DNA from: Bacillus sp. M6-12
GTDB lineage: Bacteria > Bacillota > Bacilli > Bacillales > DSM-1321
NCBI RefSeq assembly: GCF_002860285.1
Contig: NZ_PGVF01000034.1
Span: 1 to 62,586, forward strand
Length of the DNA stretch: 62,586 nt
Direction of reading: 5' to 3'
Position 1 is the stretch's first letter, and every line of letters starts with the position of its first letter. Under the pieces are notes generated by a model. That model ran no database searches, was not told the origin of the DNA, and worked only from the letters and a program-made list of their open reading frames with translations. Position numbers and translations under genes: made by a program. Of this stretch, positions 35,783 through 43,993 are shown piece by piece.

Positions 35783-36463
35783 ATGTTCAGGAAAGTAATT
35801 AGTCTTGCCATGGTTTTACTGTTGACTGTCTCGTTTGGGACAAGCACTTTCGCTTCGATGGAGAGAGACAGGGAAGAAGCGTTGGAACAGATTGAAAAAA
35901 CGAACATCGATATCGACAAGGAAATCTCTGAAGCAGTCGTAAAAGCCGACGAAATGACTGGGAAATTTGTTAGAGATCTTCGCATTATTGAAGAAGGCAA
36001 GGAAGTTGTTAAGCTGAAAGAGAAAAAGGCTAAACTGGAAGCTGAATTACTAGGCGCTGGCGCTGAACATGCGATCAAAATTCGGGCGGAACTGAATAAA
36101 ATAGACTTCGCCCTTGTTGAAGAGACTGGTGAGATAAACGCCAAGATTGCGGACATCAATGCCGATATCGCTGAACTGAATGCTTCGCTTGAATTTGGCA
36201 AAGATCCGCAAAAGATTACCGAGAAAATAACAGCGCTCGAAAATAAACTGGACCAAAGATCAGTACTATACTCGGAGAGGACCCGGAAATATACAGAGGA
36301 ACTCGATAAGCTAATTCTTGAACTGTATAATGAGACACTGAAGATGTCCCAGGAAACAATCAAGAAGGCCGCCGAGAAAGGGGTTCAAGCTGAATGTTCC
36401 TGGACTCTTGTAAAGTTGGGGAATCAGTGGGTATGGATTGATCCGATTCGGGTCCAGTATTAG
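35783..36463 (+). CDS. Secreted coiled-coil protein under c-di-GMP riboswitch control
   Basis: A 226-residue exported protein with a signal peptide (about 1-24, ending STFAS). Almost all of the mature chain is Glu/Lys-rich heptad-like helix (REEALEQIEKTNIDIDKEI; AKLEAELLGAGAEHAIKIRA; ADINADIAELNASLEFGKD). It ends in a compact, non-helical tail, CSWTLVKLGNQWVWIDPIRV. I do not recognise a family. The coiled coil suggests a surface or extracellular structural or adhesion protein, which fits control by c-di-GMP. The ATG at 35783 follows AAGGGGGA. It is in an operon with the HD-GYP gene 25 bases downstream. Confidence 0.75.
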   Translation: MFRKVISLAMVLLLTVSFGTSTFASMERDREEALEQIEKTNIDIDKEISEAVVKADEMTGKFVRDLRIIEEGKEVVKLKEKKAKLEAELLGAGAEHAIKIRAELNKIDFALVEETGEINAKIADINADIAELNASLEFGKDPQKITEKITALENKLDQRSVLYSERTRKYTEELDKLILELYNETLKMSQETIKKAAEKGVQAECSWTLVKLGNQWVWIDPIRVQY

Positions 36464-36488
36464 GAGCTAGCCAATAGGGGGAACAGGG

Positions 36489-37409
36489 GTGGAAGGACTT
36501 TATCTGGGTATTGGTGACCAATACATCGAGAAAACCAAGCATGATTCATCAGAGTTTAGATTGCTTGCTAGAGGAAATGGAACGGAAATCATTATGCAAA
36601 CGATTAAACGGGAAAAGATATTTTACCTCTATCCAGGTGATGTTCCGGATGCACTCGAATTCTTCTTTATTATCGAAGGAAGTTGTTTCTGCGAAGCCAG
36701 GGACAAGGAACAAATTTTAGTATCAGGTGATTATTTTTATATCAAGAATTTAAAGGATGCAACGTACTTTAAAGCTTTAACGGATATAAGGTTGTTATGG
36801 ATTTCAACCGAGCCTGTTTTCCATTATCTCAGCGAAAGCATTACCGAGTTGGTCAAAATCGTCAAGCAGGTAGAAGATAGAGACAAATATACGTTCCAGC
36901 ACAGTCTTAGGGTTCAGGAATACTCGTTAAAAATTGCCAAGCATCTTAAGCTTCCAAAAGATGTTTTGGAAAACCTTTATTTCGCCTCGATTTTCCATGA
37001 TGTCGGCAAAATCAAGATTCCCGAAGAAATTCTTAATAAACCTGGGCGTTTGGAAAAAGAGGAATTTGACGTGCTAAAGAAGCATTCCGAAGATGGTGCT
37101 GAACTGGTTCAAAAAACGTATTATGCCCACATAGGAGATATCATATTACAGCACCATGAGAGACTTGACGGATCCGGGTATCCATTTGGCCTTAAAGGTG
37201 ATGAAATCCTGCTCGAGGCCCAGATTATAGGGGTAGCAGATACATACGATGCAATAACATCAGACCGAGTATACCGGAAAGGTGCTTCGCCTTCAGTCGG
37301 AATCAATGAATTGAAGCAGAACGTTGGAAGGCACTTCAGCAAACTTATTGTAGATGCATTTGAATCGATTCTTTTGGAAGAGGCAGCTGCGGAACGGGAT
37401 TTAAAATAA
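36489..37409 (+). CDS. Cupin-like sensor fused to HD-GYP phosphodiesterase domain
   Basis: A 306-residue soluble protein. The N-terminal 110 residues look like a cupin-type beta barrel (IFYLYPGDVPDALEFFFIIEG, then SGDYFYIKNLKDATYFKAL). The HD-GYP domain (about 120-300) has His138 (FQHSLRVQEYS), His170-Asp171 (IFHDVGKIKIPEEIL) and HHERLDGSGYP at 222-232. Such domains hydrolyse c-di-GMP. All core residues are present. The GTG at 36489 follows GGGGGAACA. As it is made from the c-di-GMP riboswitch transcript, it could close a feedback loop; that is inference. Confidence 0.85.
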   Translation: MEGLYLGIGDQYIEKTKHDSSEFRLLARGNGTEIIMQTIKREKIFYLYPGDVPDALEFFFIIEGSCFCEARDKEQILVSGDYFYIKNLKDATYFKALTDIRLLWISTEPVFHYLSESITELVKIVKQVEDRDKYTFQHSLRVQEYSLKIAKHLKLPKDVLENLYFASIFHDVGKIKIPEEILNKPGRLEKEEFDVLKKHSEDGAELVQKTYYAHIGDIILQHHERLDGSGYPFGLKGDEILLEAQIIGVADTYDAITSDRVYRKGASPSVGINELKQNVGRHFSKLIVDAFESILLEEAAAERDLK

Positions 37410-37511
37410 GAATGTTTTGAGGAAGTATTGTTGCTTAAACATTGGGATGATGCTTAAATACGGCTAGGAAAAAAGGATTTAATTCAATTTTTATAGTTAG
37501 CACTAAAATCT

Positions 37512-37550
37512 GAGCTACCATTTTAATACTTTAAAGGTAGCTCTTTTTTA
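37512..37550 (+). terminator. Terminator of the riboswitch operon
   Basis: GAGCTACC and GGTAGCTC pair around a 16-base loop, followed by seven T. Confidence 0.75.
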
Positions 37551-37623
37551 TTTAGTAAAAGACTATGAAGAGATATAAGTAAACTTATGTTGAAAAATGT
37601 GTAAACTCACCAGGCATCTGTGG

Positions 37624-37683
37624 TGTTGTCAAATACACTCAACGCATCTTGAAGCCGTAGGGAAAATCGCTTTAAAATTGTAA
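37624..37683 (+). pseudogene. 3' tip of an RlmCD-like methyltransferase gene
   Basis: Twenty codons read CCQIHSTHLEAVGKIALKL and a stop, matching the end of the methyltransferase at 33990-35369 (FPQTSHVEAVVKIALK). The nucleotide match includes CGCTTTAAAA. The rest of the gene is missing. A strong terminator lies about 95 bases downstream. It is either the scar of a deleted paralogue or a partial duplication. Confidence 0.55.
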
Positions 37684-37776
37684 CTAACCAATAAACTCAC
37701 TAACCCGTTACAATGAAATTTTCCGATTTCTCCTTCGAGTGAGAAAAAAGATTTCGTAAAAAAGTGTGAGAAAAAC

Positions 37777-37815
37777 AGGGCAGACCCTTGCGGGGTCTGC
37801 CTTTATTCTTTTTTA
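37777..37815 (+). terminator. Terminator behind the methyltransferase ghost
   Basis: GGCAGACCC and GGGTCTGCC form a perfect nine-base stem with a short loop, followed by TTTATTCTTTTTT. Confidence 0.8.
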
Positions 37816-38389
37816 TGGACTCGGAAGACTTTTTTCAAATTCGAGAAAAAGCGTTAAAAAAAGAGGGAAAAAAGAGCGGGAATATGTGTAAAATAAAGAA
37901 GACAAAGTGGTTAAAAACGGGAGTTTCGGTAAACTTTAATCAAACAGCGAACAAAGGAATGCGGTTTGAGTCAGGTGAAATCGGAAAGGATTTTAATCGA
38001 TGTACAGAAGATGTCTAGCTGAAAAATACTCTTGCTAGTTTAAATAACATTTGCCAGTCCGACCCTGATTTCGTAAAAAAATACTCTAGCGATTTCGTTG
38101 TTTTTTCTGCAACCCTTGTCATTCCAGTGTTCTTCCAATTTTCTTTTTATTCCTTTTTTAGCACAACTTTATTTTAACTCGTCAGTAAATGCTGTTTGAT
38201 GGGAATGGATTTAGCAGGAGAAATTTTGGCCGTACAGAGATTCTGATGTTAAAATAAACATTTCAGATCAGTTTGATAAAAAGTTCTTAAGAATGGTATA
38301 AGTGTAAAAGAAGCAGGGGACATTTTGCTTTTTAATTTTGGGATGAGGGTTTGGCCAAGTATCCCAATTGAGAGGATTTGAATTTTAAA

Positions 38390-39343
38390 ATGAAAGATAA
38401 TTTTTGGCGTGATTTACCACGACCTTTTTTTATACTGGCACCAATGGAAGATGTGACGGATGTTGTTTTTCGCCATGTGGTGAGTGAAGCAGCCAGACCG
38501 GATGTGTTTTTTACAGAGTTTACAAACAGTGAGAGTTATTGTCATCCACAGGGAATCCAGAGTGTGCGCGGGCGATTGACTTTTGCAGAGGATGAGCAGC
38601 CAATTGTAGCCCATATATGGGGAGATAAGCCTGAATACTTTCGGCAAATGAGTATTGGTATGGCCGAACTTGGGTTTAAGGGGATCGATATCAATATGGG
38701 CTGTCCTGTACCGAATGTAGCGCAGCATGGGAAAGGAAGCGGCCTTATCCTTCGTCCGGAAGTTGCAGCTGATTTAATACAAGCGGCAAAAGCAGGAGGA
38801 TTGCCCGTAAGTGTAAAGACAAGGCTTGGTTATACTGAGATAGACGAATGGCGTGACTGGCTGACACACATATTGAAACAAGACATTGCTAATCTATCCA
38901 TTCATCTGCGTACCAGAGAGGAAATGAGCAAAGTAGATGCTCATTGGGAGCTGATTCCGGAGATTAAGAAACTTCGTGACCAGGTGGCACCAGATACACT
39001 CTTGACGATTAATGGGGATATTCTTGACCGTCAAACTGGCTTAAAGCTCGTTGATCAATATGGTGTTGATGGAGTTATGATTGGGCGTGGTATTTTCAAT
39101 AATCCATTTGCCTTTGAAAAGGAGCCGAAAGATCATAGCAGTAAGGAATTACTTGATCTCTTAAAGCTGCATCTGGATCTTCATGATAAATATTCGCTGC
39201 GTCCGTTCAAGGCTCTTCATCGCTTTTTTAAGATATATGTCAAAGGATTTCGAGGGGCGAGCGAATTAAGAAATCAATTAATGAACACAGAGTCAACAGA
39301 TGAAGTGCGTGAATTGCTCGATAACTTTGGGTCAGAATCTTGA
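38390..39343 (+). CDS. tRNA-dihydrouridine synthase (YfjN)
   Basis: A 317-residue FMN-dependent enzyme reducing uridines in tRNA D-loops. Typical Dus features are LAPMEDVTDVVFRHVV near the start and DVFFTEFTNSESY. The catalytic cysteine lies in DINMGCPVPNVAQHGKGSGL, the Lys in VSVKTRLGY, and the phosphate-binding end in GVDGVMIGRGIFNNPF. The MKDNFW start at 38390 matches B. subtilis YfjN, though the ribosome site AGAGG is 14 bases away; a TTG at 38378 is too close to it. It is the last gene of the yfk-yfj collinear block. Confidence 0.9.
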   Translation: MKDNFWRDLPRPFFILAPMEDVTDVVFRHVVSEAARPDVFFTEFTNSESYCHPQGIQSVRGRLTFAEDEQPIVAHIWGDKPEYFRQMSIGMAELGFKGIDINMGCPVPNVAQHGKGSGLILRPEVAADLIQAAKAGGLPVSVKTRLGYTEIDEWRDWLTHILKQDIANLSIHLRTREEMSKVDAHWELIPEIKKLRDQVAPDTLLTINGDILDRQTGLKLVDQYGVDGVMIGRGIFNNPFAFEKEPKDHSSKELLDLLKLHLDLHDKYSLRPFKALHRFFKIYVKGFRGASELRNQLMNTESTDEVRELLDNFGSES

Positions 39344-39926
39344 TGGAATGGGGGAACAGTAGAAGTGTCGCAATTCAAGGTGAAAGCGAAGTAGGACGTT
39401 AAACTGGTGTGCCAAGCCCCCAAAGAGTTAGAGTTTATACAAATCAGTTAATTGGCTGGTGTGATTTAAGACACACTGGTAAAGGAACATTAATTACTGT
39501 GAATACTAATAACCGAAAAATTGCTCAAACGCACGTTATTGCTTCTTTATTTTAGATAAATTATCAGCCTGCAAGTAAAAAACACAGCTTAAATGGCGTC
39601 TTAAATGAAATACTGCTAACGGACAGATGATACTTGTTCCTTTAGTTTTTTTGTAAAATCACCAACATCTCCTTATGTTGTCAATTACAGTCACACAGGT
39701 GGAATGCTATGTGTCACTGGAGAAAATCTGATATGTGCGAGTCCGATAATCCGTATTAGATTCTCGGACTTAAAATGTTGGGTTAGAATACTTACATCCC
39801 ACGCGAGGAAATAGGATAAGCAGCTGCATTCGTTAACACAATAAAATGAGCGAAGCTAAACTGCCAAATCCTGAGTAATGCTTGCATTTCTAATTAAAAA
39901 AAGGCAATAATTTAGGAGGTCTTTAG
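39344..39926. other. Intergenic, one doubtful ORF
   Basis: Apart from the doubtful ORF at 39409-39555 I see only scattered short frames. AGGAGG near 39915 belongs to the DUF1456 gene. Confidence 0.45.
39409..39555 (+). CDS. Doubtful small ORF
   Basis: A 48-residue frame opening with GTG right after a stop (PSPQRVRVYTNQLIGWCDLR, then HTGKGTLITVNTNNRKIAQT). It has polar beta-like composition, but the ribosome site (TAGGA) is weak and no family is recognised. It could be the tail of a lost gene. Confidence 0.25.
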   Translation: MPSPQRVRVYTNQLIGWCDLRHTGKGTLITVNTNNRKIAQTHVIASLF

Positions 39927-40451
39927 ATGGAAAACAATGATATATTAATTAGATTAAGATATGCACTTGATATAAAAAATACCGATATGGTAGAGATATT
40001 TAAACTTGGGGGCATTGAAGTAACAAAAGCAGAAGTGCTGCAGATCCTCACGAAATCAAAAGACAATTATGATAATGAAGTGGCCGGTGATGGCGATATC
40101 ACAGAGAATGACGAGAATATAAAAGTCAATAATAGTATGTTAGAGTCGTTTTTAAATGGATTTATTACTTTTAAAAGAGGAAAACAAGATCCAAAACCAG
40201 ACCAGGCTAACAGTCCGTCACTGTCATTAAAGAATAATGAAAGTGTTAATAATATGGTCCTAAAGAAATTGAAAATAGCACTAGCATTAACGAGTGAGGA
40301 TATGATTGATATATTAGAAAAAGCAGGAGTCAATATAACAAAAGGAGAATTAAGTGCTTTTTTAAGGAAAAAAGGCCATAAGAATTATAAAGAGTGCGGT
40401 GATAAATACGCCAGGAATTTCTTAAAAGGATTAGCTATAAAATATAGGTAA
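39927..40451 (+). CDS. DUF1456 family protein (YehS-like)
   Basis: A 174-residue soluble protein with two copies of a helical unit: ILIRLRYALDIKNTDMVEIFKLGGIEVTK (about 6-34) and VLKKLKIALALTSEDMIDILEKAGVNITK (about 111-139). Each is followed by a C-terminal L..FL(R)KKGHKNY-like segment. This internal duplication is the mark of DUF1456 (E. coli YehS). Function is unknown. The ATG follows AGGAGG. Confidence 0.85.
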   Translation: MENNDILIRLRYALDIKNTDMVEIFKLGGIEVTKAEVLQILTKSKDNYDNEVAGDGDITENDENIKVNNSMLESFLNGFITFKRGKQDPKPDQANSPSLSLKNNESVNNMVLKKLKIALALTSEDMIDILEKAGVNITKGELSAFLRKKGHKNYKECGDKYARNFLKGLAIKYR

Positions 40452-40788
40452 GGGAACATTAAGACCGCGAATCACATCACAATATCATTTCAGTTATAAT
40501 GATTGTGAAAGGTTAATCATTAAGGTCAACCGTGACTTTTCGAATAACTTGAAACAATAGAGGTGTACTTAAATAACCTTAAACTGTGACAGTAAATTTA
40601 TCACTGAATGGTAATAGTTGTTGGCGGAGCCTTTTCGCTTATGAAGGCTCTTTTATACATTTAACGGAAATTGATGTAATACAATACGCATTGATGAGAT
40701 ATAACAGCTTGCATTAGGGGTCGGAAGATTGTGCTGCTGCTTTTATAGTTGCTATTTTAAGCTATTAACAGGGAGGAGAAGTTCGGTT
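40452..40788. other. Intergenic with terminator
   Basis: Holds the terminator described next and the ribosome site (GGGAGGAG, near 40771) for the rhodanese gene. Nothing else is supported. Confidence 0.5.
40624..40655 (+). terminator. Terminator upstream of the rhodanese gene
   Basis: GAGCCTT and GAAGGCTC pair around TTCGCTTAT, followed by TTTTA. Confidence 0.7.
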
Positions 40789-41136
40789 TTGACACTAAAT
40801 AGGATCTTACCTGAGGAATTAAATGAGAAACTGAAGAATAAAGAAAAGGTATTCATCTTAGATGTAAGAGCTGAAGAAAAATACAAGAACTTTCATATAG
40901 AAGACTCATCTATAAAGAGTATACATATAGAAAAAACAGACATTTTTAATTTGGATGAAAACCAGCAAGATGCAATTAATTCTTTGCCGAAGAAAAAAGA
41001 AATTATCGTTACCTGTACAACAGGGAATTCTGCCGCAAAGTGTGCGGTCATTCTTTCTGAAAGAGGCTACGATGTGGCCGTCTTAGAGGGCGGACTTACT
41101 GCCTGGAAGAAATTCAAAGAAGAAGCTGTGGATTAA
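40789..41136 (+). CDS. Rhodanese-domain protein
   Basis: A 115-residue single-domain sulfurtransferase. It has the rhodanese elements VFILDVRAEEKYKNFHI and SIHIEKTDIFN, the active-site loop VTCTTGNSAAKCAVIL whose first Cys is the catalytic persulfide site, and VLEGGLTAWKKF at the end. It would pass sulfane sulfur to an acceptor; the partner is unknown. The TTG at 40789 is chosen because GGGAGGAG lies about ten bases upstream; an open extension to 40729 lacks a site. Confidence 0.88.
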   Translation: MTLNRILPEELNEKLKNKEKVFILDVRAEEKYKNFHIEDSSIKSIHIEKTDIFNLDENQQDAINSLPKKKEIIVTCTTGNSAAKCAVILSERGYDVAVLEGGLTAWKKFKEEAVD

Positions 41137-41310
41137 TTAATAAAGTTTGCTATGGATTCAATACATGGGGATCTGCTGGCAAGACAATTAAAGGGCAACT
41201 TGTTGGGTTGCTTTTTGAAATTTAACAGTAGTTTACTCGGATATACTTCAGTTGAATTTCTGATAAAAGGGTTTATACTTACAGTATATGTCATTTGAGT
41301 GAGGTTTATA

Positions 41311-41793
41311 ATGGATAATAACGAGAGAGAATTACTGCAGGGTAAAATCAAAGAATTAACACAAAAAGTAAATGAGTTAGAAGAATTAGTTCAAAATACT
41401 GCTGTTCCAATAATTCCCTCCATAATTCCAGATACAATTCTAATACCAGTTTCCGGAGAAGTGTCTATAAATCGATTTGGCGTGATGATTCCAAAGATTT
41501 TGGGCTACGCGAATGATCAAAGTACTGATTCGGTTATTCTAGACTTTACAGCTATTACATTTAAGAAAGTTAAAGACCTGGAGCTTCTTGGGAAATACAT
41601 TGAAAGCTTGACTTCTTCGTTAAAGCTGATGGGAATCCAAGTTCTTATTGTTGGCTTTACTCCTTTATTTGCTCAGGAACTGGTCCGGTCTCAACAGCCA
41701 TTCGTTAAAGAATTAATGGCTTTCTCCACCTTTAAAACTGCTCTTCAATATTTGATGAAAGAGAAGGGGCTGGCCTTTACAACGATCAAATAA
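41311..41793 (+). CDS. STAS-domain protein (RsbR/RsbS-like)
   Basis: A 160-residue soluble protein. It starts with a short coiled coil (ELLQGKIKELTQKVNELEELVQ, about 7-28) followed by an STAS domain (TILIPVSGEVSINRFGVMIP; SVILDFTAITFKK; LKLMGIQVLIVGFTPLFAQEL). STAS domains of this type occur in stressosome RsbR paralogues that feed the sigma-B pathway. The usual N-terminal globin-like sensor is missing and the phospho-acceptor Ser/Thr is not obvious. The ATG follows GTGAGG. The role is inferred only. Confidence 0.78.
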   Translation: MDNNERELLQGKIKELTQKVNELEELVQNTAVPIIPSIIPDTILIPVSGEVSINRFGVMIPKILGYANDQSTDSVILDFTAITFKKVKDLELLGKYIESLTSSLKLMGIQVLIVGFTPLFAQELVRSQQPFVKELMAFSTFKTALQYLMKEKGLAFTTIK

Positions 41794-41880
41794 CAAATAG
41801 CCTACCAAAAAAATTCACGGAGAATTTTTTCGTGGGTTTCTTTTGTCTTTTGTTTTAGAACTTGGATGAAAAACTAATTT

Positions 41881-41907
41881 AGTCAACAGAATTTGTTGGC
41901 TTTTTTA
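41881..41907 (+). terminator. Terminator of the STAS gene
   Basis: AGTCAACA and TTGTTGGCT pair around GAAT, followed by six T. Confidence 0.65.
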
Positions 41908-42030
41908 TTTTGTTTAAAAACGGTCTTAATAAGCAAAATTTATGACTTTTTATAAAAACTACAATATTTAATTATTTAGGTAACGGCGTTAAAATTGGGA
42001 ATGGAAATATATAGGCGGGAGGATTTTGTT

Positions 42031-42807
42031 ATGACAATTGATTTTCATAGTCAGGATAACCGTTTTACTTATTCTTCAAGAGGTGCAGACGTATCTTGGA
42101 TAAATATGCTTAACAGTATATGTGATATTACAGGAAAAAAAGTTTTGGATATAGGCTGCGGCGGCGGAATTTATTCAAGGGCATTGGCGGAGATGGGAGC
42201 ATCCTTTGTAACGGGCTTAGATTTCTCGGAGCAATTATTATCTTCTGCAAAAGAAAATAGCAGACAATACTCAAATATTCATTTTCAATTAGGAAATGCA
42301 TTGGATACAGGTTTAGAGAGTGAAAAATTTGACGTTGTTTTAGAGCGGGCCGTTGTTCATCATATCAAAGATTTAGATACATGCTTTAACGAAATTTATC
42401 GTGTTTTAAAGCCAAACGGAGTATGCCTTATCCAGGATAGAACTCCAGAGGACTGTTTGCTGGAAGGCAGTCCAACCCATATAAGAGGATATTTCTTTGA
42501 ACAATACCCGCAGTTAATAAATAAAGAGGTTAGCAGAAGATATTCAAGTGCAAAAGTTCTGCAAGCATTTGAAGAAGCTGGGTTCAAAGAATCTAAAGAG
42601 TATAGCTTATGGGAAACAAGGAAAACATATAAGGCTCTTGCAGAGTTAGAAGCTGACCTGTTGAATAGAACTGGACGTTCCATTCTGCACGACTTGAGTG
42701 ATCAGCAGCTTGAATACCTCGTCTCGTATATTGGAGAACAATTAAATACCAAAGACAAAATTATTGAAAAAGACAGATGGACTATTTGGAAGGCTATAAA
42801 AAAATAG
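42031..42807 (+). CDS. Class I SAM-dependent methyltransferase
   Basis: A 258-residue methyltransferase. Motif I is VLDIGCGGGIYSRAL (about 38-52), followed by VTGLDFSEQLL, FDVVLERAVVHHI and the post-motif VLKPNGVCLIQDRTP. The C-terminal part is helical and may bind the substrate. It resembles UbiE/Methyltransf_11 proteins; the substrate is unknown. The ATG at 42031 has GGGAGG upstream, and a GTG/TTG-type extension to 41995 is not needed. Confidence 0.85.
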   Translation: MTIDFHSQDNRFTYSSRGADVSWINMLNSICDITGKKVLDIGCGGGIYSRALAEMGASFVTGLDFSEQLLSSAKENSRQYSNIHFQLGNALDTGLESEKFDVVLERAVVHHIKDLDTCFNEIYRVLKPNGVCLIQDRTPEDCLLEGSPTHIRGYFFEQYPQLINKEVSRRYSSAKVLQAFEEAGFKESKEYSLWETRKTYKALAELEADLLNRTGRSILHDLSDQQLEYLVSYIGEQLNTKDKIIEKDRWTIWKAIKK

Positions 42808-42920
42808 TTATAATGAAGTCTGGAAGCCAATTTCCCATGATCAATTTTAGTGAATGTTATTACTTGAGTTAGGAAAACTCTTTATTTTTACCAAAATTTT
42901 CAATATAATAATGACAATAA

Positions 42921-42995
42921 TAGGTGATGGAAATCACCTTCAGCTGCCAATGGCTAATGACTCCTGCTGGTAATGATATTGCAGGAGTCTTTTTG
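42921..42995 (+). ncRNA. Fluoride (crcB) riboswitch with terminator
   Basis: The aptamer reads TAGGTGATGGAAATCACCTT, then CAGCTGCCAATGGCTAATGA, matching the crcB motif (GGTGATGG, pseudoknot partner, and GCTGATGA-type end). The last bases GACTCCTGC pair with GCAGGAGTC to make a terminator with TTTTT at 42959-42995. Fluoride binding is expected to block this terminator. Two fluoride channel genes follow, which confirms the call. Confidence 0.93.
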
Positions 42996-43017
42996 TTTTG
43001 AGGAGGAATGACTGTAG

Positions 43018-43395
43018 ATGGTTTACTTATTAGTTGGTTTGGCAGGCTTTATGGGGGCTGTTTTAAGGTATTGCTTAGGAATAGTTATTACCGGTGAAAA
43101 TACAGTTTTTCCGGTGTCTACATTGATTATCAACCTGTTAGGGTGCTTTCTTTTAAGCTGGTTAACAACAGTGGTGTTTAAAAAAATTTCTATCCCTGAT
43201 AATTTTAAAACTGCTATTGCTACAGGACTTTTAGGTTCATTTACAACGTTTTCCACCCTGAGTGCAGAAGCTGTTCATTTGTTTCAAAGTGAGCATCCTA
43301 TGGCAGGGATTATCTATGTGCTGGTTAGTTTGCTTGGAGGGCTATTTATGACCCGATTAGGGTTCGGTACAGTTAAAGAGGATGAAAGCCTATGA
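43018..43395 (+). CDS. fluC: Fluoride exporter FluC, first subunit
   Basis: A 125-residue four-helix fluoride channel subunit of the CrcB/Fluc family. It shows GGLAGFMGAVLRY-type start (VGLAGFMGAVLRYCLG), TLIINLLGCFLL with the polar Asn that faces the pore, and GLLGSFTTFSTLSAEAVHLF with the Phe-box and the central sodium-binding region. It overlaps the next fluC by four bases. Paired genes in Bacillus usually form a heterodimer. Controlled by the fluoride riboswitch upstream. Confidence 0.93.
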   Translation: MVYLLVGLAGFMGAVLRYCLGIVITGENTVFPVSTLIINLLGCFLLSWLTTVVFKKISIPDNFKTAIATGLLGSFTTFSTLSAEAVHLFQSEHPMAGIIYVLVSLLGGLFMTRLGFGTVKEDESL

Positions 43396-43757
43396 CATTT
43401 ATTGAAGTTTTGCTGGTTGGAATGGGAGGTTTCTTTGGAGCAGTCGCACGTTATAAAATGAGTCAGCTCAATAAAAAGTTTTTTTTTCATATTCCAATTG
43501 GAACACTGATCATAAATTTAGCTGGTTCATTCTTGCTGGGAGTGATTTTAAGCACCGGATTAAATCACTTTTCAATACTTTTATTGGGAACTGGCTTTAT
43601 GGGAGCTTTTACTACATTTTCAACTTTTAATTTAGAAGGGGTTCAACTAATTATGAATAAAAAGAAAAAGGAATTTATTCTTTATAATCTGATTAGCTAC
43701 GGAGCAGGAATACTGCTGGCTTTTATTGGAATGGAGATAGGGAGGTATTTTTTATAA
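43392..43757 (+). CDS. fluC: Fluoride exporter FluC, second subunit
   Basis: A 121-residue paralogue of the preceding gene, with GMGGFFGAVARYKMSQ, GTLIINLAGSFLLGVIL and GFMGAFTTFSTFNLEGVQLI. It has four predicted helices. The start overlaps the first fluC stop (ATGA), so translation is coupled and equal amounts of each subunit would be made. It probably assembles in antiparallel dual topology with its partner. Confidence 0.93.
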   Translation: MTFIEVLLVGMGGFFGAVARYKMSQLNKKFFFHIPIGTLIINLAGSFLLGVILSTGLNHFSILLLGTGFMGAFTTFSTFNLEGVQLIMNKKKKEFILYNLISYGAGILLAFIGMEIGRYFL

Positions 43758-43816
43758 GAAGAATTCTTTGAAAACGAGCTGATTTTATAAGTTGCAAAAA
43801 TTGTTAATAAATACAG

Positions 43817-43830
43817 TGTAAACGTTTTCT
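43817..43830 (+). promoter_or_regulatory. Candidate CcpA (cre) site before yfnA
   Basis: TGTAAACGTTTTCT agrees with the cre consensus TGWNANCGNTNWCA at all but the last base. It lies 164 bases upstream of the permease gene and could give carbon catabolite control. Confidence 0.45.
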
Positions 43831-43993
43831 ACTTGTCATAACGGACAGATAATTGTATAAATTGTGAAAATATTATGCATTTTATAAATAACAGCAGTTA
43901 AGAGGGTTGACATCGACAATTTCCGACAATATACTGCAAGTTGTATGTTATTTTTAGATAGTTTTTTTTGTTTTGAATTTTAGGGGGATCTTT

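Larger units (their letters stand above)
37551..38389. other. Gene-poor region with an rlmCD-like ghost
   Basis: Apart from the short methyltransferase ghost and a terminator described separately, I see no gene. A 76-codon frame at 37788-38018 begins inside the terminator and looks accidental. Coding density is unusually low here for this chromosome, consistent with a past deletion. Confidence 0.5.

Noticed and set aside
37788..38018. 76-codon plus-strand frame
   Set aside because: It begins inside a terminator hairpin, has no ribosome site and odd Lys-rich composition; it looks accidental.
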